NCBI GenBank assembly: GCA_020347565.1
Contig: CP070732.1
Location: 713,075-777,074 of the forward strand
Direction: 5' to 3'
DNA: 64,000 bases
Source: Methanobacteriota archaeon
GTDB lineage: Archaea > Thermoplasmatota > Thermoplasmata > UBA10834
Shown here: piece after piece, positions 1-8,782 of the stretch
Numbering within the stretch: position 1 is the stretch's first letter
Layout of the letters: the number at the start of each line of letters is the position of its first letter
Program-made: the position numbers and the translations under genes
The notes under the pieces: model-generated
What the model saw: only the letters and a program-made list of their open reading frames with translations
What the model was told of the DNA's origin: nothing
Database searches by the model: none

Positions 1-82
1 TCGATGTTGCCACGTCAAGCACCCTGGGATGCCGTGAGGCGGCGCGTGCGTGATGAGCTCTCACCCCGCCGCGGAGGCTTGC

Positions 83-1279
83 TCAGATCAGGTCGACGTC
101 GTAGTAGACTTCCAGGAACTGCAGCCAGCCGTTGTCAGGGAAGTCGAAGGTCGTGTAACTCTCGAACATGCCAGCGCAGGCTACCGTCAGGAAGTTGGCA
201 GATTGTGGGAAGAGTATCCCCAGACCCAGGTAGTTGAAGTTCTCACTCTTCATGGTGAGCCCCATCTCGGGCACGGCCCTCGAATAGACGTCCATGAACT
301 CGAGCGCCTCCGACCTCACATCCGAGCTGGCGGGCGCCGTGTCGGCAATCGCCTGCACAAGAGAGGGCAGGTCGATTCTGCCGGCGCTCTGGGAGCCCCA
401 AGGGATGACCGCGCTAGCCCGGGCAGACTTCACCATGTCCCTGTACGAGTCGATGTCGGCCTCGAGGGCCTCGAGGAGGTCGCCGAACTCGGATGCCAGC
501 GCTTCGACTTCGCCGAGGTCTATCACCGACTGCGTCGTGAGCATCTCCACCTCGTACGGCGACTGCATGAACAATTCCTGGAACTCTTGCACGCAGACGA
601 GCGACAGGTCCAGAGGGGACATGTCGGGGTCATCCATAAGCCGCTCGAGTATCTTATCGTAAGGGAACCCCCTGTAGCCGATGTAGCTCTCGCTTGCGAC
701 GAGATACTGGGTGTCGAGGTTCTTGGCGTATTCGTAGGCCACTTCTATCTGGCCTATCGAGCATTCGTCCATCGCAAGCACATCGACCGTGTGGTCCTTC
801 AGCACGTCTATCAGCTCGTGATGCGTGAGCCAATCGCTCCCTCCTTCGGGGGTGGTGTCATCCACGCCAACACCCGCGGTCGGGCTGCCGTGGTCCCAGA
901 AGAAAATCAGCGTATGGTCCGCAGGATACTCGTCCTCCGCGTAGGTCACGAAATCCTCGAACACGCCGGGATCGCCGGTGTTGACCTCCTCGCCGTTGTG
1001 CTCGTACGGCAGAAGCGTCATGCTCCCCGGCTCGATGTAGTACAGATAGGCGACATCGTCGAGCTTGTCCATGAACACTATGACATTCACCTTGTCGCTG
1101 GAACCAACGGCCATGAATTCATCGAGGTCCGTCTGGGTCAACTCGTTGAGATTGTTGTCGGCCTGCAGATACACGAGGATGTTCCAGTAGTCGTCTCCCT
1201 GGTCGTCCTCGGCAATCGTCGCATTCCCAACGGCTGAGAGTGCGAACACAAGCGCGAGAACGGCACACATCGATTTCAT
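83..1279 (-). CDS. Exported clostripain-like cysteine peptidase (family C11)
   Basis: A 398-residue protein with an N-terminal signal peptide (hydrophobic residues about 5-22). The C11 signature is visible: a His-Gly block (FFWDHGS, catalytic His) followed by a DE-C segment (LAMDECSIGQIEVAYEY, catalytic Cys). The family cleaves proteins outside the cell, often after basic residues. No C-terminal anchor is seen, so it is probably secreted. A strong G-rich Shine-Dalgarno sequence lies about 20 nt before the ATG at 1279, unusually far; an in-frame CTG lies closer to it, so the true start is open. A second C11 protein lies at 13725-14909, and the two fit the peptidase-rich content of the first 20 kb. 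Confidence 0.85.
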   Translation of the reverse strand: MKSMCAVLALVFALSAVGNATIAEDDQGDDYWNILVYLQADNNLNELTQTDLDEFMAVGSSDKVNVIVFMDKLDDVAYLYYIEPGSMTLLPYEHNGEEVNTGDPGVFEDFVTYAEDEYPADHTLIFFWDHGSPTAGVGVDDTTPEGGSDWLTHHELIDVLKDHTVDVLAMDECSIGQIEVAYEYAKNLDTQYLVASESYIGYRGFPYDKILERLMDDPDMSPLDLSLVCVQEFQELFMQSPYEVEMLTTQSVIDLGEVEALASEFGDLLEALEADIDSYRDMVKSARASAVIPWGSQSAGRIDLPSLVQAIADTAPASSDVRSEALEFMDVYSRAVPEMGLTMKSENFNYLGLGILFPQSANFLTVACAGMFESYTTFDFPDNGWLQFLEVYYDVDLI

Positions 1280-1765
1280 CGTACTTGAAGTCAGTCTCGC
1301 TCCCCCCTAATGTAGGCTGAGGAGGGGCATGAAGACGCTACTCTTTAGAATTTCCCCCATGAACCGCGTGGTCAAGCACCGTCCTACGCCGACAACGTCG
1401 TTAATTCAGCATCTGACGTTAACGGCAACCTGCGCGTGCAGTAAGAGCTCTCAGAGAGGCACGCACTGCCCTGCGGCAATGTGCGGCAAACGCAAGGCCT
1501 CCGTACCAGTCTAGGGCATGCGCGGTTGGTGGGATCGGCGACGGCTTGGGCAGACGGCAAGATGATGGGACCGCGTGCCCATCATCTTGACTGAGCCTGA
1601 AACTAGAAGTCCATTTCAGACGAGTCCGTCGTCGACGATTTGGCCGAAGACGGTGATCGTGAAAGGGAGCGCCACCGGAGGAGCGGATGAAGGATATCCC
1701 TCTACTTCGCGCAAGCATGGGTTCATAAACCAGTGCGACTCTCAGGTGTGTGAGGCTGTTGCGAC
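1280..1765. other. Intergenic region with promoter DNA
   Basis: No credible gene is seen in these 486 bases. The left end holds the leader of the C11 peptidase gene, with a G-rich ribosome binding site near 1297-1306. The right end holds the promoter of the ammonia-lyase gene; an AT-rich stretch near 1720-1730 is the likely TATA region. A perfect hairpin in the middle is listed separately. Confidence 0.5.
1558..1589. repeat. Perfect 12-bp inverted repeat (hairpin)
   Basis: CAAGATGATGGG at 1558-1569 and its exact reverse complement at 1578-1589 are separated by eight bases (ACCGCGTG). No T-tract follows on either strand, so this does not look like a simple terminator. It lies about 175 bases before the ammonia-lyase start. 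An operator, an RNA structure or a mobile-element scar are all possible. Confidence 0.7.
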
Positions 1766-2719
1766 TTGAACATCAGCGCGATCGAAGTGCTCAAGGCGCG
1801 CAAGGCTCTTGCAGGCATCGTCGACAGGACGCCGTTGACTCGCTCCGACGGCCTGAGCGACCTGTCGGGGGCCGAGGTGTATGTGAAGTGGGAGAACCTG
1901 CAACGAACGGGCTCCTACAAGGTACGTGGGGCGCTCTACAGGATGAGCCTCCTCTCACCGGATGAGAAGAGCAGGGGCGTGATCACCACCTCTGCGGGCA
2001 ACTGGGCCCTCGGAGTCGCCCTTGGCGCCAAGAGCCTTGGCATCGATGCGACAATATGCGTCCCCGAGAACACGCCGAAGGTGAAGATCGGCAAATGCGA
2101 AGCGCTCGGTGCCGAGGTCGTGCTCCACGGTAGGTACTTCGACGAGTCGTTTGCGCACTGTCAGAAGCTCGCGGATGAGAGCGGCAAGACCTACGTCTCT
2201 GGAACCGAGGACTTCAGCGTGATGGCGGGCCACGGCACGGTGGGGATGGAGATGCTCGAGGACCTCCCGGACATCGAGACCATCGTGTGCCCCGTCGGCG
2301 GAGGTGGCCTCCTGACGGGGATCGCCGCCTGGGCTAAAGCGGTGAACCCTGCCATCAGGATCATAGGCGTGCAGTCGACTGCGGCGTACACGCTTCACGA
2401 GTGCTACAAGTCGAAGAGGCTGTTGGAGGTCCCCGTCCCCGCCACGATCTGTGAAGGGCTCGCTGGCGGCATCGTTCAGCTCAACCTGGACCTCGCCCTC
2501 AAGTACTTCGACGACGTCGTGCTTGCGGAAGAGGAGAAGCTGAAGGATGCCATCGTATGGATGATGAGGAACGAACGGCACATAGTCGAGGGGGCTGCCG
2601 TCGTTGGCCCGGCCGCAATCATGCAGAAGAAGCTCAGGCTCGCCGAGGGGGAAAGGGTCGGCGTCGTTGTTTCGGGCGGCAACATCGATCTCGAGTGGCT
2701 TGCGACATCCGAAGCCTGA
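1766..2719 (+). CDS. PLP-dependent threonine/serine ammonia-lyase-like enzyme
   Basis: A 317-residue fold-type II PLP enzyme of the threonine dehydratase/serine racemase family, which deaminates threonine or serine to 2-oxo acids. The PLP lysine is K52 in GSYKVRGA, the glycine-rich phosphate loop is GGGGLLTG near 178, and the C-terminal VSGGN is present. There is no ACT regulatory domain, so it resembles catabolic rather than biosynthetic enzymes. Oddity: the usual SAGNHAQG block reads SAGNWALG (W80), replacing a residue that is normally histidine next to the substrate site, so the substrate may differ. The start is a TTG. It stands alone beside peptidase genes, which fits amino-acid catabolism. 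Confidence 0.8.
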   Translation: MNISAIEVLKARKALAGIVDRTPLTRSDGLSDLSGAEVYVKWENLQRTGSYKVRGALYRMSLLSPDEKSRGVITTSAGNWALGVALGAKSLGIDATICVPENTPKVKIGKCEALGAEVVLHGRYFDESFAHCQKLADESGKTYVSGTEDFSVMAGHGTVGMEMLEDLPDIETIVCPVGGGGLLTGIAAWAKAVNPAIRIIGVQSTAAYTLHECYKSKRLLEVPVPATICEGLAGGIVQLNLDLALKYFDDVVLAEEEKLKDAIVWMMRNERHIVEGAAVVGPAAIMQKKLRLAEGERVGVVVSGGNIDLEWLATSEA

Positions 2720-2805
2720 TGCCTCGTTCTATGCCCCACTTCATTCCTGAACGGCGCCGTGACAGCTCCACATGGTTTGCATCATCATTATAGACGGGCA
2801 AGGAG

Positions 2806-2860
2806 TTTGAGAAGTAGTCTATCTCGGTGCCCAAGCCACGAAGCTCGGGAATGGCCTGAT
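2806..2860 (+). repeat. Dispersed intergenic repeat, copy R1 (degenerate)
   Basis: It matches the family in TTTGAGAAGTAGTCTATCTC followed by GGTGC, an AAGC-rich middle and ATGGCC. It lies in the 305-base gap between the ammonia-lyase and QueG-like genes, both on the + strand. I see nothing else in the gap besides the promoter of the next gene. Confidence 0.6.
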
Positions 2861-3024
2861 TTCACACCCCAAAGCAGACTCAGAGCCTGTTCTGGTTTCC
2901 CAGTCGGTGCAGCTGAGCATTCCAGAGAATGCCAAAGGGGGGTACGAGAACGTGGGCGAAGAGGCTTCGATAGGTGGTGTTAGTGTAATATGCCAAGACA
3001 GCCATCCCTTCCCGGCAAGATGCC

Positions 3025-3951
3025 ATGTCAGAGAAACCGCTATTAATCCAACGCCTTGAGCAAAGCGGTTGCTTCGGAGGCATTGTCTCAGCCAAGCATT
3101 TGGAGGAGCTCGGCGCGGAGATCAACTCGTTGCACCGCAAGGGGCTTCTCGACAAGGGTCTCTGCCGAGAGTATGCAGGTCCGCATTTCTCCCCGAGACT
3201 GCCTCGGAGGCTTCCAAACGCGAAGTCTCTGATTGTAGTCTCCGTGCCTCAGCCCATGATACGCGCGACTTTCCATTCGGAGGGACTTTCCGTGCGAGTC
3301 GTCGTACCTCCCACATACTTCGACGCACACAAGATAATCTGGCGAGCCAGGAACGAGTTGAAGAAGGCTTTCTATCCCGACCAGTACAGGCTCGTGAGGG
3401 GCGCCCTGCCTGTCAAGCTCCTTGCGGTCAGGAGCGGCCTGGCCCGATACGGAAGAAACAACATCACATACATACCGAGGTACGGCAGCTTCCACCGTCT
3501 GACGGCGTTCTTTTCCGATTATGACAGCCCCATCGATTACTGGCGGGACAAGGAGGCGCTTCCGTTGTGTGCGAAGTGCGATGAGTGCGTCAAGGCCTGC
3601 CCCACCGGTGCCATCCGGAAGGACAGGTTCTTGATACGGGCCGAGAAATGCCTGACTTATCTGAACGAGAGGGACGCGAGACATGAGTTTCCAGAATGGG
3701 TGGACCCCTCGGCCCACAACTCCATCATCGGTTGCATGCGTTGTCAAATGGCTTGCCCCTATGACAAGAAGGCAGCTGATCGGTGCGAAGACCGAGGAGA
3801 GTTCAGTGAGGAAGAGACCGCATACCTCCTCCGAGGAGAGTTCAGCGGAGAGAAGGCCGCGAAGATGGAGAGGAAGCTCGGAAGCCTCGGCCTAAGCCTG
3901 AGCATATTCCCGAGGAACCTGAAGGCACTGATCGACAAACCGTCCCGGTAG
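3025..3951 (+). CDS. QueG-like double [4Fe-4S] cluster protein
   Basis: A 308-residue protein whose C-terminal half carries a ferredoxin-like pair of Cys clusters, CAKCDECVKACP (about 193-204) and GCMRCQMACP (about 237-246), as in epoxyqueuosine reductase and related Fe-S proteins. The N-terminal half resembles the B12-binding part of that family. Archaea make archaeosine and not queuosine, so epoxyqueuosine reduction is unlikely; archaeal homologs are usually annotated only as 4Fe-4S double-cluster proteins. It is not next to the preQ0 genes (35.6-37.4 kb). The ATG at 3025 gives a full-length protein. Confidence 0.7.
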   Translation: MSEKPLLIQRLEQSGCFGGIVSAKHLEELGAEINSLHRKGLLDKGLCREYAGPHFSPRLPRRLPNAKSLIVVSVPQPMIRATFHSEGLSVRVVVPPTYFDAHKIIWRARNELKKAFYPDQYRLVRGALPVKLLAVRSGLARYGRNNITYIPRYGSFHRLTAFFSDYDSPIDYWRDKEALPLCAKCDECVKACPTGAIRKDRFLIRAEKCLTYLNERDARHEFPEWVDPSAHNSIIGCMRCQMACPYDKKAADRCEDRGEFSEEETAYLLRGEFSGEKAAKMERKLGSLGLSLSIFPRNLKALIDKPSR

Positions 3952-4000
3952 CCGCCATCCGGAGTTGTCTTGAGCGCAAGAAGCGGGGGTCAAATCTGAG

Positions 4001-4052
4001 GGATGAGTCTTTCTCGGTGCTAGAGTCGCGAGAATGAAGTCCAGCGAGTGTC
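4001..4052 (+). repeat. Dispersed intergenic repeat, copy R2 (degenerate)
   Basis: It shares GAGTCTTTCTCGGTGCTAGA, then TCGCGAGAATGAA and a diverged CCAGCGAGTGTC. The outer hairpin pairs (TCT with AGA) are kept although the bases differ from other copies. It lies just after the QueG-like gene. The rest of the 373-base gap (3952-4324) shows no credible gene, only a G-rich ribosome binding site before 4325. Confidence 0.6.
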
Positions 4053-4324
4053 AAAGGTCCTGAGTTGATAGGGATGCACCGTGAGAAGACGCCATAGTGA
4101 CGGACCGAGAAGAGGAGTCTGGTAGGAGCATAGCTCGTAGCCGAGGTTGCCAGATGCAACCCCGCCCAGCTGTCGAAACAAGCTATCGACGACGAACGCT
4201 GCGTAGGAATCCACGAAGAATCATTGCGAAATCCATTCCGATTCTTGCCTTCGCAGAGCGCCCATCTCTCGTGCTGCAGAAAATCTATCTGTGAAGAGCC
4301 ATATCGCCCAACGGGGACAGCCAA

Positions 4325-4585
4325 ATGACGCACGCAGAGAAGACGATTACGCCGAGGAAGAGACTGATTCGCTTCACGGAATTCTTCGTGGTAGGCCTGG
4401 TGATGGGTATTTCGGAGGACCTGATGGCGATACACTTCGCGACTGCGGAAACCATTACCATCCATATCGTCGTCATAGCATCCATAGTTTCGCTGCCCTT
4501 CGCCTTTTTCAGCGAGCTAATCGTTGATCATCCTGACTTCTGGCCTCACGTTCTGGGGAAACTGAAGGTGGAGACGAGCCAGTGA
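4325..4585 (+). CDS. Small membrane protein of unknown function
   Basis: An 86-residue protein with a basic N-terminus and two predicted membrane spans (about 18-36 and 46-66) separated by a short acidic loop. A GGGGAC ribosome binding site precedes the ATG. I do not recognise a family. Its spacing and composition look coding. Its right-hand neighbour is the convergent tag gene. Confidence 0.55.
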   Translation: MTHAEKTITPRKRLIRFTEFFVVGLVMGISEDLMAIHFATAETITIHIVVIASIVSLPFAFFSELIVDHPDFWPHVLGKLKVETSQ

Positions 4586-4727
4586 ACCCGTGAAGGGGCC
4601 GTCGACCTTGATTGAACACAGGCCAATCGGTCTCTCTGGTTCAGAATGCGCTCTTTCGCGGTCGAATTCCTATGGGAAAGGTCATAGGGCGGTGACTCGG
4701 ACTGGACAGGGAGAAAGCGAGGAACAA

Positions 4728-5327
4728 TCATCGCAGCCGTTTCTGTGACCGTAATTGCAGCGCGGCTATCTCTTTGTGACGGTAGCATTCGAGCAGGTGG
4801 TCATTGACCATTCCAATCGCCTGCATGTACGCGTAGCATATGGTAGGACCAACGAATCTGAACCCTTTCTTGACAAGGTCTGAGCTCATCATCTTGGCCT
4901 CGGGTGTGGAAACCGGGATCTGGGCAGGGCTCTTCCACATGTTGCAGATGGGATTTCCGTCTACGTAGGACCATATGTAGGAATCGAAGCTTCCATACTC
5001 CTTTTGAATGGCTAGCAAGGCTCTCGCATTGGCCACAGCGGACTCTATCTTTCGGGGGTTGCGGACAATCCCTGGATCTGCTAGCAACTTCTCGACCTTC
5101 CTGTTGTCAAATGCGGCAACCTTGTCAGGGCTGAAGCCCGCAAATGCTCGCCTGTAATTCTCCCGCTTGTTCAGAATCGTCTTCCAGCTCAGACCTGCCT
5201 GGGCTCCTTCGAGCACCAAGAACTCGAATAGTTTCTGGTCGTCATGAACAGGCACACCCCACTCCTTGTCATGATATTCGAGGTAGAGTGGGTCATTGGG
5301 GTCCGCCCATGGGCATCTCTTCTTCAT
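4728..5327 (-). CDS. tag: DNA-3-methyladenine glycosylase I
   Basis: A 199-residue enzyme that removes 3-methyladenine from alkylated DNA at the start of base excision repair. It begins with the typical RCPWADPNDPLYLEYHDKEW segment, including the Cys and His used for zinc and catalysis, followed by LEGAQAGLSWKTIL. The zinc-binding C-terminal part, ending in DHLLECYRH, is also present. Length and order match the family. This gene is mainly bacterial, so transfer into this lineage is possible. It is a single gene, convergent with the small membrane protein. Confidence 0.93.
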   Translation of the reverse strand: MKKRCPWADPNDPLYLEYHDKEWGVPVHDDQKLFEFLVLEGAQAGLSWKTILNKRENYRRAFAGFSPDKVAAFDNRKVEKLLADPGIVRNPRKIESAVANARALLAIQKEYGSFDSYIWSYVDGNPICNMWKSPAQIPVSTPEAKMMSSDLVKKGFRFVGPTICYAYMQAIGMVNDHLLECYRHKEIAALQLRSQKRLR

Positions 5328-5390
5328 TCGATCTCCTGGAGTAATAGCCCCAGAGGGGTTAATCGTTTCTTGGAGATAAACGGCGACGAC

Positions 5391-5453
5391 GACCTGATCC
5401 GGATACTGGATGCGAGGGAGAAGGATGGCCAGTGTCGAGGTGTAAGCCCGGCC
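5391..5453 (+). repeat. Dispersed intergenic repeat, copy R3 (strongly degenerate)
   Basis: The right half is clear: GAAGGATGGCCAGTGTCG and then a CCGGCC block that matches copy R9. The left half (CCGGATACTGGATGCGAG) matches only loosely. It lies between divergent genes, tag and the SRPBCC protein. Confidence 0.45.
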
Positions 5454-5501
5454 CTACGAAAAGGCCAAGGGGGCGAATGTCATACTTGAATCGGCGATGT
5501 C

Positions 5502-5951
5502 ATGATTACCCTGCGCGATGACGTCCACATCAACGCCTCACCAGAGGACATCTTCGATTGGTTCGAAAACCTGGACAAGAACTACAAAGAATGGCATCAG
5601 GATCACGTCAAATGGGTATTCCTCAATGGATTCCACGAGGGATCCAAATGCTATTGCGAGGAACTGATGCACGGAAGGCTTCACAAGATGAAAGGGAGAA
5701 TTACCAAGCTGAGGAAGAACCGACTTGTGGAATTCGAGTTTAGCTTCCCGACTTCTCTGATTTGCCCCGGAGGTTCGTTCATCATCGAGCCTGAAGGGAT
5801 GGGGAGCACCTTCACAGCGACGCTCTCTTTCAGATTGACGGGTGTCTTCTCGAGATTTGCCAAGAAGAGGATGGATTCCGTGAAGAATCATATGAAGGAG
5901 GAGGGACAGAGCCTCAGGAGAATCTTGGAAGACGCAAACTCCGCAGACTGA
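5502..5951 (+). CDS. SRPBCC/polyketide cyclase-like ligand-binding protein
   Basis: A 149-residue protein with the layout of the START/Bet v1-like helix-grip fold. It opens with the typical DVHINASPEDIFDWFENLD segment, has alternating beta strands in the middle (about 60-110) and ends in a long amphipathic helix (about 118-145). Members bind hydrophobic ligands or act as cyclases; the ligand here cannot be read from sequence. It is not in an operon. Confidence 0.7.
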   Translation: MITLRDDVHINASPEDIFDWFENLDKNYKEWHQDHVKWVFLNGFHEGSKCYCEELMHGRLHKMKGRITKLRKNRLVEFEFSFPTSLICPGGSFIIEPEGMGSTFTATLSFRLTGVFSRFAKKRMDSVKNHMKEEGQSLRRILEDANSAD

Positions 5952-5985
5952 GACATCTACTGCGTTTGGAGGGTGAAACGGGATT

Positions 5986-6040
5986 TTGCGTCTAGCTCGG
6001 CGCTGGAATCGCGGAACGGGATTCTTGCCAATCGTCACGG
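5986..6040 (+). repeat. Dispersed intergenic repeat, copy R4
   Basis: It contains TCTAGCTCGGCGCTGGAATC, in which the hairpin arms still pair with one G-U wobble although bases in both arms changed, then GCGGAACGGGATTCTTGCCA. A further block near 6083-6103 (CTTCATCTGCAGCCCATTGG) resembles the tail after copy R9. It sits in the 348-base gap before the first M28 gene; no other gene is seen there. Confidence 0.6.
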
Positions 6041-6299
6041 TCAAAGTCGACTCGTTTCAGATGCGTATCGTGCGAATCGCCTTCATCTGCAGCCCATTGG
6101 ACGGAGCCTCTCCCTATATCAAGAAGATCCTGCTTGACAGTGACTATGTATGTTCACTCGTCGTCGGAAATCGCACCGAAGGCTCGAAATTCGGATGCAA
6201 GGCTTTTGTGGCCTTAATGAGTTTCCTAGAATAGGGTATCGGGATGGACTCCTGCAACGAGGACTGGAATTCATCTGTACCCAACAGGAGATGGAAGCG

Positions 6300-8465
6300 G
6301 TGATTCTCGTGAGAAGGATTCTGGTGTTGGCACTGTGTTTGTCGTTAGCGGGGGTATCGTTGCTCCCCAGCTTGATGGAGCTTCGGATCATCAAGGAGAC
6401 CTCGATAAGCGGAGGTCCATCTGGCGGCATGACACCTGAGGAACTGGCATTGCTGAGCGAAATCGATGTAGACAACGCCTGGGCGCATATGGAATATCTG
6501 GGAAGCCTCGGTGAAAAAGCAGCTGGAAGCCCTCTGGAGTTATCCGCCCAGCAATACGTCTACGACGAGATGACGAGCATGGACCTCGATGGACTCGAGA
6601 TGGAGCCTTTCCCCACATCGAGTTGGTCGCAGAACGGAACTACGATGAGCATTACCTCGCCTGTAGTGGAGGACATCCCAGCTGCGACCTACGGCGGCTG
6701 TTATTCTATCTGGGGAACTGAGGATGGCGTTCCCTACTATTTCGGGAATTCGAATGGCGGCAAGACCCTTGTCGCCCAAGTGGTGGACGTCGGACGAGGA
6801 ACCCTGGTCGAACTCGATGCAATAGGTGACTTGAACGGGGCGATCGCGCTCGTGCAGAGAGACGACTTTGTGATCCCGTATCCGACGGTCGCGATCGAGG
6901 AGATTGCGCTTCACGGGGCGTCGGCCGCAGTCTTCTACGGCTACTACCAGCAGTATCCGGTGGCAGACGGCATCAAGCAGGATAGTGTCGGAGGCTCGCT
7001 GCCCTCCTTCTCGATATCCAGAGATTCAGCCCAACGAATCATGGATTTGATGGTGAGCGACCCCGTGACCCTCCAGATAGACGGGTCGGTGGACCTGCAC
7101 TCGGTCGAGTATGGGCAATCCGCGAACGTTGTTGGCTATCTGAACGGTTCGGTCCATCCCGATGAGTACATAGTATTCTCGGCTCACGTCGACACTTGGT
7201 GGTTTGGGACCAATGACGACTGTTCAGGAGTGGCAGCAGTGATCGAGTTCGCCAGGCTTTTCTCAGAGGCGAGAGCCAACGGGACCTACGTGAACGAACG
7301 GACATTGGTGTTCTGCTCATTCGCCGCCGAAGAATCAGGAGGACCCTCCGACTGGTACGGTTGGATTGTCGGATCGTACGAATTCGTGATAGCTCATCCG
7401 GAGATCGCCGATGGCCTCGTGTTGCACCTGAACGCGGACATGATTGGGTCTGAGAAGACGCAGGGAATCTATTGGCTGGAGAACTCATGGGAGATCAACG
7501 ACTTCGTGAAGAAGGCCATCTCGGATTCCAGCGTAGATGCTACGTGGTGCTACCCTATGTACTCGTACACCGACTCGTGGTCGTTCACCGCGATAGCTGG
7601 CGGCTCATCCATTTGGGCAGCATATGTTGAGGACAGCGAAGCGTACTACCACACTCAGCTGGATGACATATCGCAATCCAGCCTGGAGTCCATGATTGAT
7701 ATGCTCGACCTCCTTGGCCTCATGGCGATAAGGTCGGATCTTGCTCTCGTGCTCCCGATCGACTTCCTGCCCACGGTGAATTGGCTATCCACCAACTTCA
7801 AGTCTCAGGCGCCTTCAGTCCCCTCCGAAGCCGAACTCTTTGACCGCGCGAATACGGCGCTGAGGGACCTGAAGGATGAAGTAATCGCAGTCAACATCTA
7901 TGCGAATGATCTACGCGACGCCTACGATGATGCCGAAACAGATGAGGAGCGGGCGCTGATTGCTGCGGAGGCTGCGATCCTCAACGACGCATTGACCGAC
8001 GCCCGTCGAGTCATCAACAGATGGTCGATCGGCCAAGGCGGTTCGATGGGATCCTGGGATACCTTTGTCCGTACGGCTCAGCATGTTCACGACTACATCG
8101 GTCTGGAAGATGCTATCGGCGATTTATCAAGTGGCTCCACGAACAACGCTCTCGCTGCGCTACAGAGCATCTACACAATGGATTGGGCCCCGTTGTGCAG
8201 TCTTGAGACATACGAGCTAGTCATGAGCTGGATGATAAACGACGAGATGTACTGGGCCGACGATTTCGATCAGCAGCAAGCGTACTTGAATGTCTATTGG
8301 ATCTACTTGGGGCTGCAGAACGAGACACTCACCAACAGCGAAGCACAGCTCATTCTTGAGAATATGAGGGACGACCTCCTGATTCCGTGGTTACAGGAGG
8401 ACCTGCTTACTCTCGAGTGGGCGTGGACGGAGGCGTCAGGCATCCTAGCTTCGGTTCAAAGTTGA
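6300..8465 (+). CDS. Exported M28-family metallopeptidase with PA domain (paralog 1)
   Basis: A protein of about 721 residues with a signal peptide. The two-zinc M28 site is readable: HVDTW near residue 295, a metal-bridging Asp in TNDDCSGVAA, EESGG near 345, the NADMIG aspartate, and the late His in YYHTQLDD. A protease-associated (PA) domain precedes the catalytic core (VQRDDFVIPYPTVAIEE). A C-terminal extension of about 220 residues is mostly helical and is shared with the gene at 8783-10984. It is likely a secreted aminopeptidase or carboxypeptidase. I chose the GTG at 6300 because an AGGAG lies nine bases before it; the ATG at 6291 overlaps that site. Confidence 0.85.
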   Translation: MILVRRILVLALCLSLAGVSLLPSLMELRIIKETSISGGPSGGMTPEELALLSEIDVDNAWAHMEYLGSLGEKAAGSPLELSAQQYVYDEMTSMDLDGLEMEPFPTSSWSQNGTTMSITSPVVEDIPAATYGGCYSIWGTEDGVPYYFGNSNGGKTLVAQVVDVGRGTLVELDAIGDLNGAIALVQRDDFVIPYPTVAIEEIALHGASAAVFYGYYQQYPVADGIKQDSVGGSLPSFSISRDSAQRIMDLMVSDPVTLQIDGSVDLHSVEYGQSANVVGYLNGSVHPDEYIVFSAHVDTWWFGTNDDCSGVAAVIEFARLFSEARANGTYVNERTLVFCSFAAEESGGPSDWYGWIVGSYEFVIAHPEIADGLVLHLNADMIGSEKTQGIYWLENSWEINDFVKKAISDSSVDATWCYPMYSYTDSWSFTAIAGGSSIWAAYVEDSEAYYHTQLDDISQSSLESMIDMLDLLGLMAIRSDLALVLPIDFLPTVNWLSTNFKSQAPSVPSEAELFDRANTALRDLKDEVIAVNIYANDLRDAYDDAETDEERALIAAEAAILNDALTDARRVINRWSIGQGGSMGSWDTFVRTAQHVHDYIGLEDAIGDLSSGSTNNALAALQSIYTMDWAPLCSLETYELVMSWMINDEMYWADDFDQQQAYLNVYWIYLGLQNETLTNSEAQLILENMRDDLLIPWLQEDLLTLEWAWTEASGILASVQS

Positions 8466-8600
8466 CGGGCGGCCTCCTCAGTTCAGCGATACGCCGAGGA
8501 CATCGGTAGGCGAGAGCGCCAGCAAGAAGAGCCTGGCCACTACCGATCTCAAACCCTGACGACCGCACACCCAAGAATGAGCTAATGAACGGAAGAGAGG

Positions 8601-8676
8601 TCTGAGAAGGAGTCTATCTTGGAGTCATAATCGCGGAATTGGATGATGGCTAGCCAACCAGGTGTGAATCAGGCTC
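8601..8676 (+). repeat. Dispersed intergenic repeat, copy R5
   Basis: It starts TCTGAGAAGGAGTCTATCTT, then ATCGCGGAATTGGATGATGG and a tail ending GTGAATCAGGCTC. It lies between the 3' ends of two convergent, paralogous M28 genes. The 317-base gap (8466-8782) holds no gene. Its tail GCCAACC..GG is the closest match to copy R10. Confidence 0.7.
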
Positions 8677-8782
8677 TGATGCGCCGTGGTAAGAGGCCAA
8701 AGAAGTGGGGAGCACAGACGACTTGAGCACTTCGGACTGCTTCCTGAGTCCGACCCAAGACCGACATCTCTGTCAGAGAGAA

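Noticed and set aside
3025..3951. Calling this gene queG (epoxyqueuosine reductase)
   Set aside because: Archaea lack the queuosine end steps; the motif pair is shared by a wider Fe-S family, so only a QueG-like call is justified.
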